A stretch of 48,683 bases of DNA from Pseudomonadota bacterium (GTDB lineage Bacteria; Pseudomonadota; Gammaproteobacteria; Burkholderiales; Rhodocyclaceae): the NCBI GenBank assembly GCA_018261905.1, contig JAGTRU010000035.1, positions 1 through 48,683 of the forward strand. The letters run 5' to 3'. The first letter of the stretch is position 1; each line of letters starts with the position of its first letter. Below, piece by piece: positions 34,802 to 43,521 of this stretch. Below the pieces are notes generated by a model. It saw only the letters and a program-made list of their open reading frames with translations, searched no databases and was not told the DNA's origin. The position numbers and the translations under genes are program-made.

Positions 34802-35664
34802 GTTTGCCGCTTTTGGGCGGCGGCTTACTGCTCGCCATCCTGCTGCTCAACCGCCTGATCCGGAGCAGCCTGGCGGCGCCACGCATCGTCGAAAACAGCG
34901 TGCCCGAGGGCTTGCCCTGGCAGGAAGTCAGCATCCCGACGGTACGCAGCAAAAAACTGTTCGGCTGGTTGATCCCGGCCGGCGAGATGGCGCCGGCCAT
35001 CGTCATCCTGCACGGCTGGGGCGGCAATGCCGAGATGATGCTGCCGCTGGCCGGGCCGCTACACGCCGCCGGCTACACCGTGCTCATGATCGATGCGCGC
35101 AGTCACGGGCGCAGCGATGTCGACACTTTTTCCTCGCTGCCGCGCTTTGCCGAGGATCTGGCCGAGGCCACCGCCTGGCTGCGCCGCCAGCCCGACATCG
35201 ACCCGCCGCGCATCGGCGTCATCGGTCACTCGGTCGGCGCCGCCGCCTGCCTGCTTTACGCTTCGCGCCAACCAGATCTGGCGGCCGTCGTCAGTATCGC
35301 GGCCTTTTCGCACCCGGCGGCGATGATGCGGCGCTGGCTGAAATTCAGGCGCATCCCCTACTGGCCGCTCGGCGCCTACATCCTGTTCTACGTGCAACAG
35401 GTCATCGGCCAGCGTTTCGACGCTATCGCGCCGTGCCACACCATCCGCCGGATCGCCTGCCCGGTGCTGCTCGCCCATGGCGGAGCCGATGCCATGGTGC
35501 CGGTCAGCGAGGCGCACGAAATTTTCGCCAGGCGGCCTGACGAACGCGTCGAACTGCTCTTGATGCCGGGCAGCCACGATCAGTACGATGAAATCGAGCG
35601 CCACATGGCAAGTCTGATCGGCTTTCTCGATGCGGCGATGCCGCCCGCTCGCCGCTTTACTTGA
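34798..35664 (+). CDS. Alpha/beta hydrolase
   Basis: The 288-residue protein has an N-terminal hydrophobic anchor (LPLLGGGLLLAILLLNRLI), an oxyanion segment HGWGGNAE, the nucleophile elbow GHSVG and a late catalytic His region GSHDQYDE, so it is likely an active, membrane-tethered serine hydrolase of the BAAT/S9-like type. It starts at a TTG that overlaps the flavoprotein stop by 4 nt. It ends convergently, overlapping the gene at 35657 by 8 nt. Substrate unknown. Confidence 0.8.
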   Translation: MSLPLLGGGLLLAILLLNRLIRSSLAAPRIVENSVPEGLPWQEVSIPTVRSKKLFGWLIPAGEMAPAIVILHGWGGNAEMMLPLAGPLHAAGYTVLMIDARSHGRSDVDTFSSLPRFAEDLAEATAWLRRQPDIDPPRIGVIGHSVGAAACLLYASRQPDLAAVVSIAAFSHPAAMMRRWLKFRRIPYWPLGAYILFYVQQVIGQRFDAIAPCHTIRRIACPVLLAHGGADAMVPVSEAHEIFARRPDERVELLLMPGSHDQYDEIERHMASLIGFLDAAMPPARRFT

Positions 35665-36016
35665 TATTTCTCTCGCGAATGATCGGCGCCACGTATTTGA
35701 CCGAGAACCGCCAGCCGTCCGGCATCTCCTTGAGGAGCAGGGTTTTCGAACTGGCGCCGGGTTCGAAGGCGGGCTCGTCGCCGAGCAGGTGGATGGCCCC
35801 CAGGCCCTTGATGACGCAGGCCCCGGGCAGGGTCGTGAAGGCCGCTTCGGCGGCCACCAGGGTAAAGACACCCTCCTTCGTTTCGGAACCGGAAAGGCCT
35901 TTCGGAATGGTTGCCGGATCAAGCTTCCAGGCCTTGCGCAGGGCATCGAGCGCCTGCTGCAGTTCGCCGGTAAGTTCGATGGCCAGCACCACTTCACGCG
36001 ATTTCGGATGACTCAA
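35657..36016 (-). CDS. Hypothetical protein, 119 residues
   Basis: No family recognised. The product is a mixed alpha/beta sequence beginning MSHPKSREVVLAIELTG, with a strand-rich centre (FTLVAAEAAFTTLPGACVIKG) and no signal peptide or membrane segment. It starts at a TTG with AAAGGAAAG well placed upstream. It follows the ODP-like gene by 48 nt on the same strand, so it could be its operon partner. Confidence 0.6.
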   Translation of the reverse strand: MSHPKSREVVLAIELTGELQQALDALRKAWKLDPATIPKGLSGSETKEGVFTLVAAEAAFTTLPGACVIKGLGAIHLLGDEPAFEPGASSKTLLLKEMPDGWRFSVKYVAPIIRERNIK

Positions 36017-36064
36017 TTTGCTTTCCTTTGCGCTCCGGCTTGACGGTGGCCGGAGAAACGGCTG

Positions 36065-36805
36065 TCAAAGCCCGACGATCCCGACCTGCAGTTCGTCGAA
36101 CCAGTTGATGAAACGCTGGACATCGGCCCCCTGGTAGATCGCCCCGTGTTGCGGGCAGAGCATATCGATTTCCAACTGCGAGATGCGCTCGCACCAACGC
36201 CGCTTGGCGTCGTTGGACCCCATCCAGCGCCGGTGGAAAGCTTCGGCATGACGGATGTGGCGATCGAAATCCTCAACGAACAGAGCCTCTTCGCCGGCGG
36301 GCAGGAGGGCCGCCCCGACATCGCCGGAAAACAGCAACTTGGCGGTCTTGTCGTAGAGATTGAAATTGCCGGATGAATGCAAGTAGTGCGCCGGCACCGC
36401 CTGCAACAGCAGGCCCTCGAGAGCGATGTTCAGCCCCGGGTCGGGGATCTGGACAAAGGTTTCGACCGTACCGCCGAAATGCGGAATGAAACTGCTCCAC
36501 AGCCAGCTAACGTAGCAATGCATCTGCGGATTGAATTCCAGCCACAGGGCGAGCGACGAACAAATGTCCGGATCCTGGTGCGAGGCAAAGATGCCGGCCA
36601 GCGCCGAGGGGTCGAACTCGGTGGCCAACGCCGAGAAGACCGCCGGGAAGATTTCCGCCCCACCCGGATCGAGCAGCAGGCCGCGACCGCCGTGCGTCAC
36701 CAGGTATTCGTTGGTATCGATCAGGTGATGCGGCTTTTGCGGATCGCGGACAATCGCCACCCATTTGTGGCTGCCGTCCTGGAAAATGGTTTTTGTTGTT
36801 TTCAC
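36065..36805 (-). CDS. ODP-like diiron MBL-fold protein (flavodiiron-related, no flavodoxin domain)
   Basis: The 246-residue metallo-beta-lactamase-fold protein resembles the diiron half of flavodiiron proteins. Ligand positions appear as His76-x-Asp78-x-Asp80 (SHQDPD), His143 (LHSSGNF), Asp162 (FSGDVG) and His220 (CPQHGAI). In classical flavodiiron proteins the second position is Glu; here it is Asp. There is no flavodoxin domain, so no built-in reductase, which matches the oxygen-binding diiron protein (ODP) class used as a chemotaxis sensor in Treponema. It is 12 nt downstream of an MCP-like gene, supporting an O2- or NO-sensing role. Confidence 0.82.
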   Translation of the reverse strand: MKTTKTIFQDGSHKWVAIVRDPQKPHHLIDTNEYLVTHGGRGLLLDPGGAEIFPAVFSALATEFDPSALAGIFASHQDPDICSSLALWLEFNPQMHCYVSWLWSSFIPHFGGTVETFVQIPDPGLNIALEGLLLQAVPAHYLHSSGNFNLYDKTAKLLFSGDVGAALLPAGEEALFVEDFDRHIRHAEAFHRRWMGSNDAKRRWCERISQLEIDMLCPQHGAIYQGADVQRFINWFDELQVGIVGL

Positions 36806-36817
36806 CTACCCCCCGTT

Positions 36818-37438
36818 TCAATTTCCGCTGAAGAATGCCGAACGCCGCAAGGCTTCGAGCGAGGCGCGAATTTCTTCGACGATCTGATCGAACTCGCCGG
36901 AAACCTGGGCCAGCGGCAACGCAAAACCCTGCCCGTAGGCCGCTTCGATTTTCGCCGACTTGGCCAGCACGCCGCCCAGTTCGACCATCTGGAAAGCCTC
37001 TTCGAAGGCCCTTTTGAGCTGCCCGCGCAATTTGGCCAGGTTTTCCCGGTGCCCCGCACTTTTTTCTTCCCGCCGCTCCAGGATGCCGGCCAGCGCGGCT
37101 TGCGGCGCCTGTCGCCCGGCCTCCTGCAGCAGGCGGGTAAAGCGCAGGTCCTGCAACATCACGGAAACTTCGTTGACGCAACCATAGACCACGCCGGTCA
37201 GCACGGCCATGCTACTGCGCAGATCCTGCGAAAAATTCCGGAATTCATTGGACAGCACGGCAAAGCCGCGGGCCGCGGTGCCGGCGCGCTTGGCCAGGAA
37301 AATAGCATTGAGCGCCATGATATTGATCTTCAGGGAAACGCCGACCACTCGCTTGATTTCTTCATTGATGCGCACGATGCGCAGCAGGTCGGCCCCGGTT
37401 TGCGGCGGCGGCTCGGACATCGTCAGGAAATGAGTCAT
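36818..37438 (-). CDS. Soluble MCP-like helical protein, no sensor or membrane domain
   Basis: The 206-residue, all-helical protein contains KINIMALNAIFLAKRAGTAA followed by RGFAVLSNEFRNFSQDL, clearly related to the signalling hairpin tip of chemoreceptors (consensus LALNAAxEAARAGExGRGFAVVAxEVRxLA). The tip Glu of NAAxEAARAG is Leu here and other tip residues differ, so CheA/CheW binding may be altered. There is no signal peptide, TM segment or recognised sensor domain. It is followed by the ODP-like gene after 12 nt; I infer a two-protein sensory unit. Confidence 0.75.
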   Translation of the reverse strand: MTHFLTMSEPPPQTGADLLRIVRINEEIKRVVGVSLKINIMALNAIFLAKRAGTAARGFAVLSNEFRNFSQDLRSSMAVLTGVVYGCVNEVSVMLQDLRFTRLLQEAGRQAPQAALAGILERREEKSAGHRENLAKLRGQLKRAFEEAFQMVELGGVLAKSAKIEAAYGQGFALPLAQVSGEFDQIVEEIRASLEALRRSAFFSGN

Positions 37439-37529
37439 GCGGACACCGTGGGATTCTCCAGCCAGCGGCTAATGTAACAATTCAAGTGCCGGCGGGATAG
37501 CCCGTCCGGCCGGGCAGAACGGGCGCCGC

Positions 37530-39278
37530 CTACTTTTCCAGGACGTAGGTGCCGGGCGCCTCGGCCAGGGCCGGGAACTTGCGGTTACTGGCCGGATAGG
37601 CCTCGACCAGTTCGCCGGTCCGTTCGCCCAGCCAGCGCGTCCAGTCTTCCCACCAAGTCCCCGGCTTTTTCTCGGCGTGCTCGAACCATTGTTCCCAATG
37701 CTCGTTGCGCCCCGGCTCGCCGATCCAGTAGGCGCGTTTGGGCGGGTTGGCCGGCGGATTGACGATGCCGAGAATATGGCCGGAGGTCGACAGCACGAAG
37801 CGCACCGGGGCCGCCACATTGACATATTTGCGGATGCGGTAGCACTGCTTCCACGGCGCGATATGGTCGTCTTCGGCGGTCACCACGTAGAGCGGCTGGA
37901 CGATGCGATCGAGATCGATCGACTCGCCGGCAATGTTCAGCTTGTCGCGCTTGATCAGATTGTTGTGCAGGTACATTTCGCGCAGGTAGAAGGAGTGCAT
38001 GGCCTGCGGCATGCGCGTCGTGTCCATGTTCCAGAACAGCACATCGAAGGGCGGCAGGCTTTCGCCGAGCAGGTAGCTGTTCACCCAGTAATGCCAGATC
38101 AGGCTGTTCGAGCGCAACAGGCGGAAGGAGGTGGCCATTTCGCTGCCGTCGAGATAGCCCTTCTTGGCCATCGATTCCTCCAGCGCGGCGACGCAGGCTT
38201 CGTCGATGAAGACATCGATGTCACCTGGATGCGAGAAGTCGGTCAGGGTGGTAAACAACGTCCAGTGCGCCACCGGCACGTGATCGGCGCCGAAACGCTT
38301 GTTGGCCCAGGCCATGTAGGCGCTGACCAACGTCCCGCCGATGCAATAGCCGACCAGATGCACCTGCGGCACCTTGCAGAATTCGCAGGCCACCCGCACC
38401 GCCTCATTGACGCCTTCGAGCAGATAGTCGTCGAGGCGGACATCGGCCAGGTCGTCACCGGGGTTCTTCCAGCTAGTAATGAACACCGAGAAGCCCTGGT
38501 CGGTCAGATATTTGATCAGACTCTTCCTGGCCGTCAGGTCGAGAATGTAGAACTTGTTGATCCACGGCGTGGTGATGACGATGGGCATCGCCCGCACCTG
38601 CTCCGTGCTCGGCGTGTAATGGATTACCTCCAGCAAGCGGTTGCGGAACACCACCTTGCCCGGCGTCGTCGCCAGATCCTGGCCGACGGTGAAGGCATCG
38701 GGCTCGACCATCAGGATATTCTTGGCCTTGGCGTCGCGCTGGAAATTCAGCCAGCCCTGTTTCAGGCTTTCGCCATTGGTTGCGACGAAACGTTGCATGG
38801 CCTCGGGATTGAGCCAGAAGAAATTATTGGGCGCCACCATGTTGAGCCATTCGCGCACCCAGAAGGCGGCGCGCCGGCGTTCCTTGTCGGATTGCCCGGG
38901 GGTCTCGAACAGCATGTCCTGCAGACGGTGGGTAAAGGCCAGATACCATTCCTTGATGATGTCCCAGGAGGCCGATTCGGTCCATACCGGCGCCGTAAAG
39001 CGGGCATCGTCGCCATGCGGCGCGATGACGTCGGCCGACGGCATGCCGAGCGCCCGCCGCGTGACATGCGACTGCAGGGCGATCAGGTCGCCGGACAGCG
39101 CACTGAGCGCCCGGTTAAGTTCCTGCGGGTGCAGCATCCAGGCCATCTGGGCATTGAGCAGGGAGGTGGTGACGCCGTACGGATCGAGGCTGTTGCTGAC
39201 CGCCTTGCCGATCGTCTCGAGCGGGCTGAGGCTGCTGATATCGACGCTATTGTGTTGGGAGGACGAATTACCGGACAT
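37530..39278 (-). CDS. phaC: Class I polyhydroxyalkanoate synthase (PhaC)
   Basis: PhaC polymerises (R)-3-hydroxyacyl-CoA into PHA granules. The 582-residue protein has the lipase-like box GYCIGG with nucleophile Cys312, Asp471 (AEDDHIAPW) and His501 (STSGHILG), the full catalytic triad, and the class I length. The ATG at 39278 has AGGAAGAGG upstream; the frame is open further but overlaps the beta-CASP gene. No phaA, phaB or phasin gene is adjacent. Confidence 0.95.
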   Translation of the reverse strand: MSGNSSSQHNSVDISSLSPLETIGKAVSNSLDPYGVTTSLLNAQMAWMLHPQELNRALSALSGDLIALQSHVTRRALGMPSADVIAPHGDDARFTAPVWTESASWDIIKEWYLAFTHRLQDMLFETPGQSDKERRRAAFWVREWLNMVAPNNFFWLNPEAMQRFVATNGESLKQGWLNFQRDAKAKNILMVEPDAFTVGQDLATTPGKVVFRNRLLEVIHYTPSTEQVRAMPIVITTPWINKFYILDLTARKSLIKYLTDQGFSVFITSWKNPGDDLADVRLDDYLLEGVNEAVRVACEFCKVPQVHLVGYCIGGTLVSAYMAWANKRFGADHVPVAHWTLFTTLTDFSHPGDIDVFIDEACVAALEESMAKKGYLDGSEMATSFRLLRSNSLIWHYWVNSYLLGESLPPFDVLFWNMDTTRMPQAMHSFYLREMYLHNNLIKRDKLNIAGESIDLDRIVQPLYVVTAEDDHIAPWKQCYRIRKYVNVAAPVRFVLSTSGHILGIVNPPANPPKRAYWIGEPGRNEHWEQWFEHAEKKPGTWWEDWTRWLGERTGELVEAYPASNRKFPALAEAPGTYVLEK

Positions 39279-39318
39279 GTTATTTACCTCTTCCTGATTA
39301 CTGCCGAACTTGAAAATA

Positions 39319-40728
39319 TCATAGTACGACGAGTTGACCGGGAGACGGCAACAGGACCCCCGACCAACCCAGCTTTTCCTTGATGGCGGCGGCGAAATTG
39401 GCCGCCGCACTGGCTTCGCCATGGACCACGAAAGTATGTCCCGGCGCCTTCCTGAAACCGCCCAGCCAGCCCAGCAAGGCCGCCTGGTCGGCATGTGCCG
39501 AGAGACCGCCGACGGTGTAGATGCGGGCCCGCACCGGCACCGGCTGGCCAAAAATATGGACCAGTTTGGCCCCATCGACCAACCGGCGACCGAGCGTACC
39601 GGCCGCCTGGAACCCGGTGATCAGCACGCTGCATTCGCTGCGCGACAGGTTCTCACGCAGGTGATACTTGATCCGTCCGGCTTCGCACATACCGCTCGCC
39701 GAGACGATCACCGCCCCCTGGCGAATCTCGTTGAGCGCCTTCGAGGCCTCGACATCGGCGACGAACTCGATTTTCATTTTTTCCGGATGCGCCTCCTGCC
39801 AGGTGATCAGTTCGCGGGTTTCCCGGTCGAGCAATTCCCGGTGCGCCATGGTAATGCGCGTCGCCGTGCTGGCCATCGGCGAATCGACATAGACCTTGAG
39901 CGGCTTCAGACGCTGGCGGCGGATCAGGTCGGCCAGCATGTACAGCATTTCCTGCGTCCGGCCGACGGCAAAAGCGGGAATGATCAGATTGCCATGGGCG
40001 GCACGAGTCCGTTCGAAGGCATCGACGATTTCATCCTCGGTATCGGCCAGCGAACGGTGCAGGCGGTCGCCGTAGGTCGACTCGACGAACAGGATGTCGG
40101 CTTCGCCCGGTCGTTCCGGATCGTTGAGCACCGGCCGCCCGGGCATCCCGAGATCGCCGGAAAAGACCAGCCGGCGAGGCTTTCCTTCGCCGCTCAGGGT
40201 CACTTCGAGGAGCGCCGAGCCGAGAATATGCCCGGCATCGCGGAAACGCACCTCGACCGTCGCGACCGGATGAAAACTCTTGCCGTAGTGCACTGGCTGC
40301 AACTGCTGGAGCATCGTCTGCGCCTGCATCACCGAATAGAGCGGCGCCGGAATGCCGCGCTCGGCGGCGCCCCGCCGATGGCGATGGCGCAACTGCCACT
40401 CGGCTTCCTTCTCCTGGATGTGGGCGCTGTCCGGCAACAGCACTTCAAGCAAATCGATGGTCGCCGGCGTGGCGTAGACCGGACCCTTGTAGCCGAGCAT
40501 CGACAGCCGCGGCAGCAGGCCGGAATGATCGATGTGGGCGTGGGTAAGCAGAACAAAATCGATGCTCCGCACATCGAAGCCGAAATTCAGGGCCCGCAGG
40601 TTCTTGCTGCGCGCCTCCGGCCCTCCCTGGAACATGCCGCAATCAACAAGAAAACGCGTCTCTCCGGATTCGACGAGATAGCAGGAGCCGGTCACTTCGC
40701 CGGCGGCGCCGAGAAAACCCAGTCGCAT
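39319..40728 (-). CDS. Beta-CASP metallo-beta-lactamase family nuclease
   Basis: The 469-residue protein has the MBL motif THAHIDHSG, further metal ligands (DAGHILGSA, FSGDLG) and the beta-CASP insert (ADILFVESTYGDR, FAVGRTQEML, later GFQAAGTLGRR and GLSAHADQ). This is the CPSF73/YSH1-like family with RNA endo- or exonuclease activity; bacterial members such as Thermus TTHA0252 act on RNA. It is followed by phaC after 40 nt and is divergent from the universal stress protein gene. Confidence 0.9.
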   Translation of the reverse strand: MRLGFLGAAGEVTGSCYLVESGETRFLVDCGMFQGGPEARSKNLRALNFGFDVRSIDFVLLTHAHIDHSGLLPRLSMLGYKGPVYATPATIDLLEVLLPDSAHIQEKEAEWQLRHRHRRGAAERGIPAPLYSVMQAQTMLQQLQPVHYGKSFHPVATVEVRFRDAGHILGSALLEVTLSGEGKPRRLVFSGDLGMPGRPVLNDPERPGEADILFVESTYGDRLHRSLADTEDEIVDAFERTRAAHGNLIIPAFAVGRTQEMLYMLADLIRRQRLKPLKVYVDSPMASTATRITMAHRELLDRETRELITWQEAHPEKMKIEFVADVEASKALNEIRQGAVIVSASGMCEAGRIKYHLRENLSRSECSVLITGFQAAGTLGRRLVDGAKLVHIFGQPVPVRARIYTVGGLSAHADQAALLGWLGGFRKAPGHTFVVHGEASAAANFAAAIKEKLGWSGVLLPSPGQLVVL

Positions 40729-40812
40729 GTTTTATTTCCTCCTGACTTGGCGTAGCATGCACCTCAATCCGGCTGAATGCAACGCCAGCACAACGTTTCA
40801 GGAGGAACAACC

Positions 40813-41256
40813 ATGTTCAAGCACGTACTTGTCCCGACCGATGGCTCCGAACTTTCCCGCGCCACCGCCGCCCGCGCCGTGGTCTTCGCCAAGGAAGCCG
40901 GCGCCCGCGTCACGGTCTTTTTCGCCAAACCGGAATATCCCATCGCCTATTTCGGCGAAGGTGCCCTGATCGACCCGACGACGCCGGAAAAATTCGCCGA
41001 ACTGGCCGAGCAGCAAGCCGCCGAATACCTCGGCGAAGTGCAGAAACTGTGCGCCGAGAACGGCGTGGACTGTTCCACCATCACGGCAACCAGCGACATT
41101 CCCTACGAAGCCATCATCGAAGCCGCCGAAAAATCCGGCGCCGACCTGATCTTCATGGCCTCGCACGGCCGCCGCGGGATCAGCGGCTTTCTGCTCGGCA
41201 GCGAAACCAACAAGGTGCTGACCCATTCCAAGATTCCGGTGCTGGTGTACCGCTAA
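40813..41256 (+). CDS. Universal stress protein (UspA family)
   Basis: The 147-residue protein has the UspA opening FKHVLVPTDGSELS and the ATP-binding pattern G-x2-G-x(n)-G-S (HGRRGISGFLLGSETNKVL), so it likely binds ATP. A very strong AGGAGG ribosome-binding site precedes the ATG. It is divergent from the beta-CASP/phaC genes over 84 bp. Usp proteins are often induced by low oxygen or starvation; no FNR box is seen upstream here. Confidence 0.93.
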   Translation: MFKHVLVPTDGSELSRATAARAVVFAKEAGARVTVFFAKPEYPIAYFGEGALIDPTTPEKFAELAEQQAAEYLGEVQKLCAENGVDCSTITATSDIPYEAIIEAAEKSGADLIFMASHGRRGISGFLLGSETNKVLTHSKIPVLVYR

Positions 41257-41475
41257 AAAATCATTGATTATTCCCACCATTCTGGCCGAGCCTGGCGAGG
41301 CTATTTACCAATAGTCCTTTGTCAGGCGCCGCCAGAGACTTTGCTGCCATGCGCCTCTCGCCCCCTTGCGGAAGACGATTTCACGAATGATGAATCCCCC
41401 GCGGAGCGGCTTCCTGTCATTTTGGCATTTTCCGACCGAGCAAATCTTTCGCGCCAGCATTGCCGCACGCTTGCC

Positions 41476-42582
41476 CTAGACCGACCAGCTACCGTCCGGG
41501 CGCAGCATCGACAGGTCGACGTATTTCGAGCCGGCATGATTGCCGGATGAAAACTTCACCCGGTAGCCGCCAACATCAAAATTGGTGTTGTTCAACGCCG
41601 CCAGCAGACCTTCCGGACCATTGGCACGCTTCAGCGCGTCAGCCATCACCTTGGCGGCGATAAAGCCCTCCAGCGCCACCGGTGTCACCGGTGTCACCGC
41701 CGTACCGGCCGGCAACATCCGGGCAAATTCGTTATGGACGCCCAAGCCTTTGAGCGGCACCACCTGGCTGACCATGACGCCGGATTTATCCTTGCCCAGA
41801 GCATTGGCCAGCGACGTCGGGCCGACGAAACTGATGTTGGCGAAGCTCGCCGGACTGCCCTGGGCGCGCGCCTGCCTGATAAAGGCAGCCGCCGAACCGT
41901 AGGTGGAAACGATCACGATAACATCCGGGCCGGCCGGCAGAATGGCCTTGAGCGCCGCCTCGACATTGGCCGAGTTGCGCTCCACCGTACCGGTCGCCAC
42001 GACCTTCGCCCCCCGGCTGGCCAGGGCGCGCAGCACACCGTTGAGACCGGCCTGACCGTAGGCATAGTTCTGGTGGAACACCGCGACCTTGCGCTGGTTA
42101 AGGCTCCAGAAATGCTCGATCAGATGTTCAGTCTCTTCAAAATACGAGGCGCGAATATTGAAAATCAGCGGATGAACGGGATTTCTCAAAGCCTCGGCCC
42201 CGGTGAAGGGAGCCACGAAGGGCAGGCTGGCCTGCTCAAAGACGGGTTTGGCGGCGATTGAGGTCGGCGTCCCGACATATCCGAACAGGGCCGAAACACG
42301 GTTTTTCACGAAGGTTTCAGTATTGGCCTTGGCCCGCTCGGGCTCGTAGCCATCATCGAGGGTCTCCAGCCGGATATTCCGGCCGCCGATGCCGCCCTTG
42401 GCGTTAAACGCCTTGAACCAGAGCTGCGCCCCGTCGCGCATCTCGATCCCGAGATCCTTGGCCGGTCCGGACAGGGGAACCGACTGACCAAGCACGATGT
42501 CGCCCGGCGCGGCCAAAGTTCGGCCGCTGGCCAGCGCGACGGAAAGCAATGCCCCGGCATGCAGGAATTGACGACGATCCAT
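41476..42582 (-). CDS. Periplasmic ABC-transporter-type substrate-binding protein (Peripla_BP_6 family)
   Basis: The 368-residue protein has a signal peptide with a twin-arginine-like start (MDRRQFLHAGALLSVALASG, cleavage after LAA) and the branched-chain amino acid/amide receptor fold (GQSVPLSGPAKDLG, then FGYVGTPTSIAAKPVFEQ and AVFHQNYAYGQAG). No permease or ATPase gene is adjacent, so it may be an orphan receptor or work with a distant transporter or sensor. GAGGTG precedes the ATG. Confidence 0.88.
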   Translation of the reverse strand: MDRRQFLHAGALLSVALASGRTLAAPGDIVLGQSVPLSGPAKDLGIEMRDGAQLWFKAFNAKGGIGGRNIRLETLDDGYEPERAKANTETFVKNRVSALFGYVGTPTSIAAKPVFEQASLPFVAPFTGAEALRNPVHPLIFNIRASYFEETEHLIEHFWSLNQRKVAVFHQNYAYGQAGLNGVLRALASRGAKVVATGTVERNSANVEAALKAILPAGPDVIVIVSTYGSAAAFIRQARAQGSPASFANISFVGPTSLANALGKDKSGVMVSQVVPLKGLGVHNEFARMLPAGTAVTPVTPVALEGFIAAKVMADALKRANGPEGLLAALNNTNFDVGGYRVKFSSGNHAGSKYVDLSMLRPDGSWSV

Positions 42583-42976
42583 GATTTTCACCTCATACCC
42601 GCAACAAGCGATAGCGATCAAGGAGAATGGCAAAACCGGATATTCCAAGCCCATGAATGACAAGAAAATGCGGTCAGATGTCTGCTCAGTTTCCGGGCCG
42701 GCAACCGAGCAGGTGGCCATTTGCAGGCCTTATTATGCCACCGGGTCGAACCGGCATCCCCGCTTATACTCAATCGGCGTTTCCTACATTTGCCCCCAAA
42801 GGCTGCGCAAGCGGCACTTCCAGCGGCCACTTCAGGCTTGCCCAGACCCCCACGGCAAAGGAAGATGGCGGCGCCCATGGCGATCATCAAGGCCCTGCCC
42901 CGACCATGAACGATGAGTTATTCCCGCGCTCATTCACAACGCCGGTCTGCCTCCCGCCATTGGCAAGGCGCCCCGC
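42583..42976. other. Non-coding gap
   Basis: 394 bp without a supportable gene; the open frames here are short and compositionally unlike neighbours. No clear promoter, hairpin or repeat was recognised. It presumably holds the promoter of the substrate-binding protein gene at 42582. Confidence 0.5.
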
Positions 42977-43521
42977 TCAAGCTGCAGGCAGTCTCTCCAG
43001 CCAGGCCGTCAGCTTTTCCTGACCTTCGGCATCGAGATGTGCCTGCATCGCCCCGTACCAGGCCAGCAGCTCGGCCTCGGCCAGGCTGGCGCGCAGGAAG
43101 GGCGGGCTTTTCTCGAAAAAGACCGAGAGGAAGGGCATGCCGTAGCAGGAAAGCGATGCCCTCCTCCTCAAGGCGACTACGCAGCTCCGACGACAGCCCC
43201 CCTCCCACCAGAGTTCACCAATGGCATCGGCGCTGGCTCAAGCGCCAGCGGCTTCGCTATAGGCTTCGACGATCGGCGAGTCGGCCATCGACGACGTCAG
43301 CCAAACGAAAATTATCGCCTCGGCCAGCCACAGCAGCGCCAGCCAATGCACCATGAAACGCTCCGGTTCAAGCTGGGCCAGGCGAGCAGCGCGATCCCCG
43401 GCACACCGATCAACAGCAGCTTGAAGGGCGCCGAGCGGGGAAACTTTCCCGAGGCGACATAGACGGGCAAGCGGGGCGGCTCTGGGACGCTGGCCGAGTC
43501 GTTCAGTTTTGCGGCTTTCAC
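42977..43521 (-). pseudogene. Disrupted fourth gene(s) of the App1 operon
   Basis: A GTG at 43521 overlaps the App1 stop (GTGA), a normal coupled start. It encodes MKAAKLNDSASVPEPP... up to a hydrophobic KLLLIGVPGIALLAW, then ends at 43312. A second, membrane-like frame (MVHWLALLWLAEAIIFVWL, ATG 43354, stop 43238) overlaps it. The same frame continues past that TGA to 42977 and ends in AYGMPFL-like then EKSPPFLRASLAEAELLAWYGAMQAH-type sequence. A third frame holds SSELRSRLEEEGIAFLL just past a run of six G on the minus strand. The pattern suggests one or two genes broken by indels. No family recognised. Confidence 0.55.

Noticed and set aside
39300..39318. TTGAAAATATCAT as an FNR box before phaC
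   Set aside because: Half-site spacing and sequence do not fit TTGAT-N4-ATCAA.
37677..39383. 568-aa open frame opposite phaC
   Set aside because: Antisense shadow of phaC codon bias.
42618..42890. 90-aa minus-strand frame upstream of the substrate-binding protein
   Set aside because: No ribosome-binding site, no recognisable domain, composition unlike a coding sequence.
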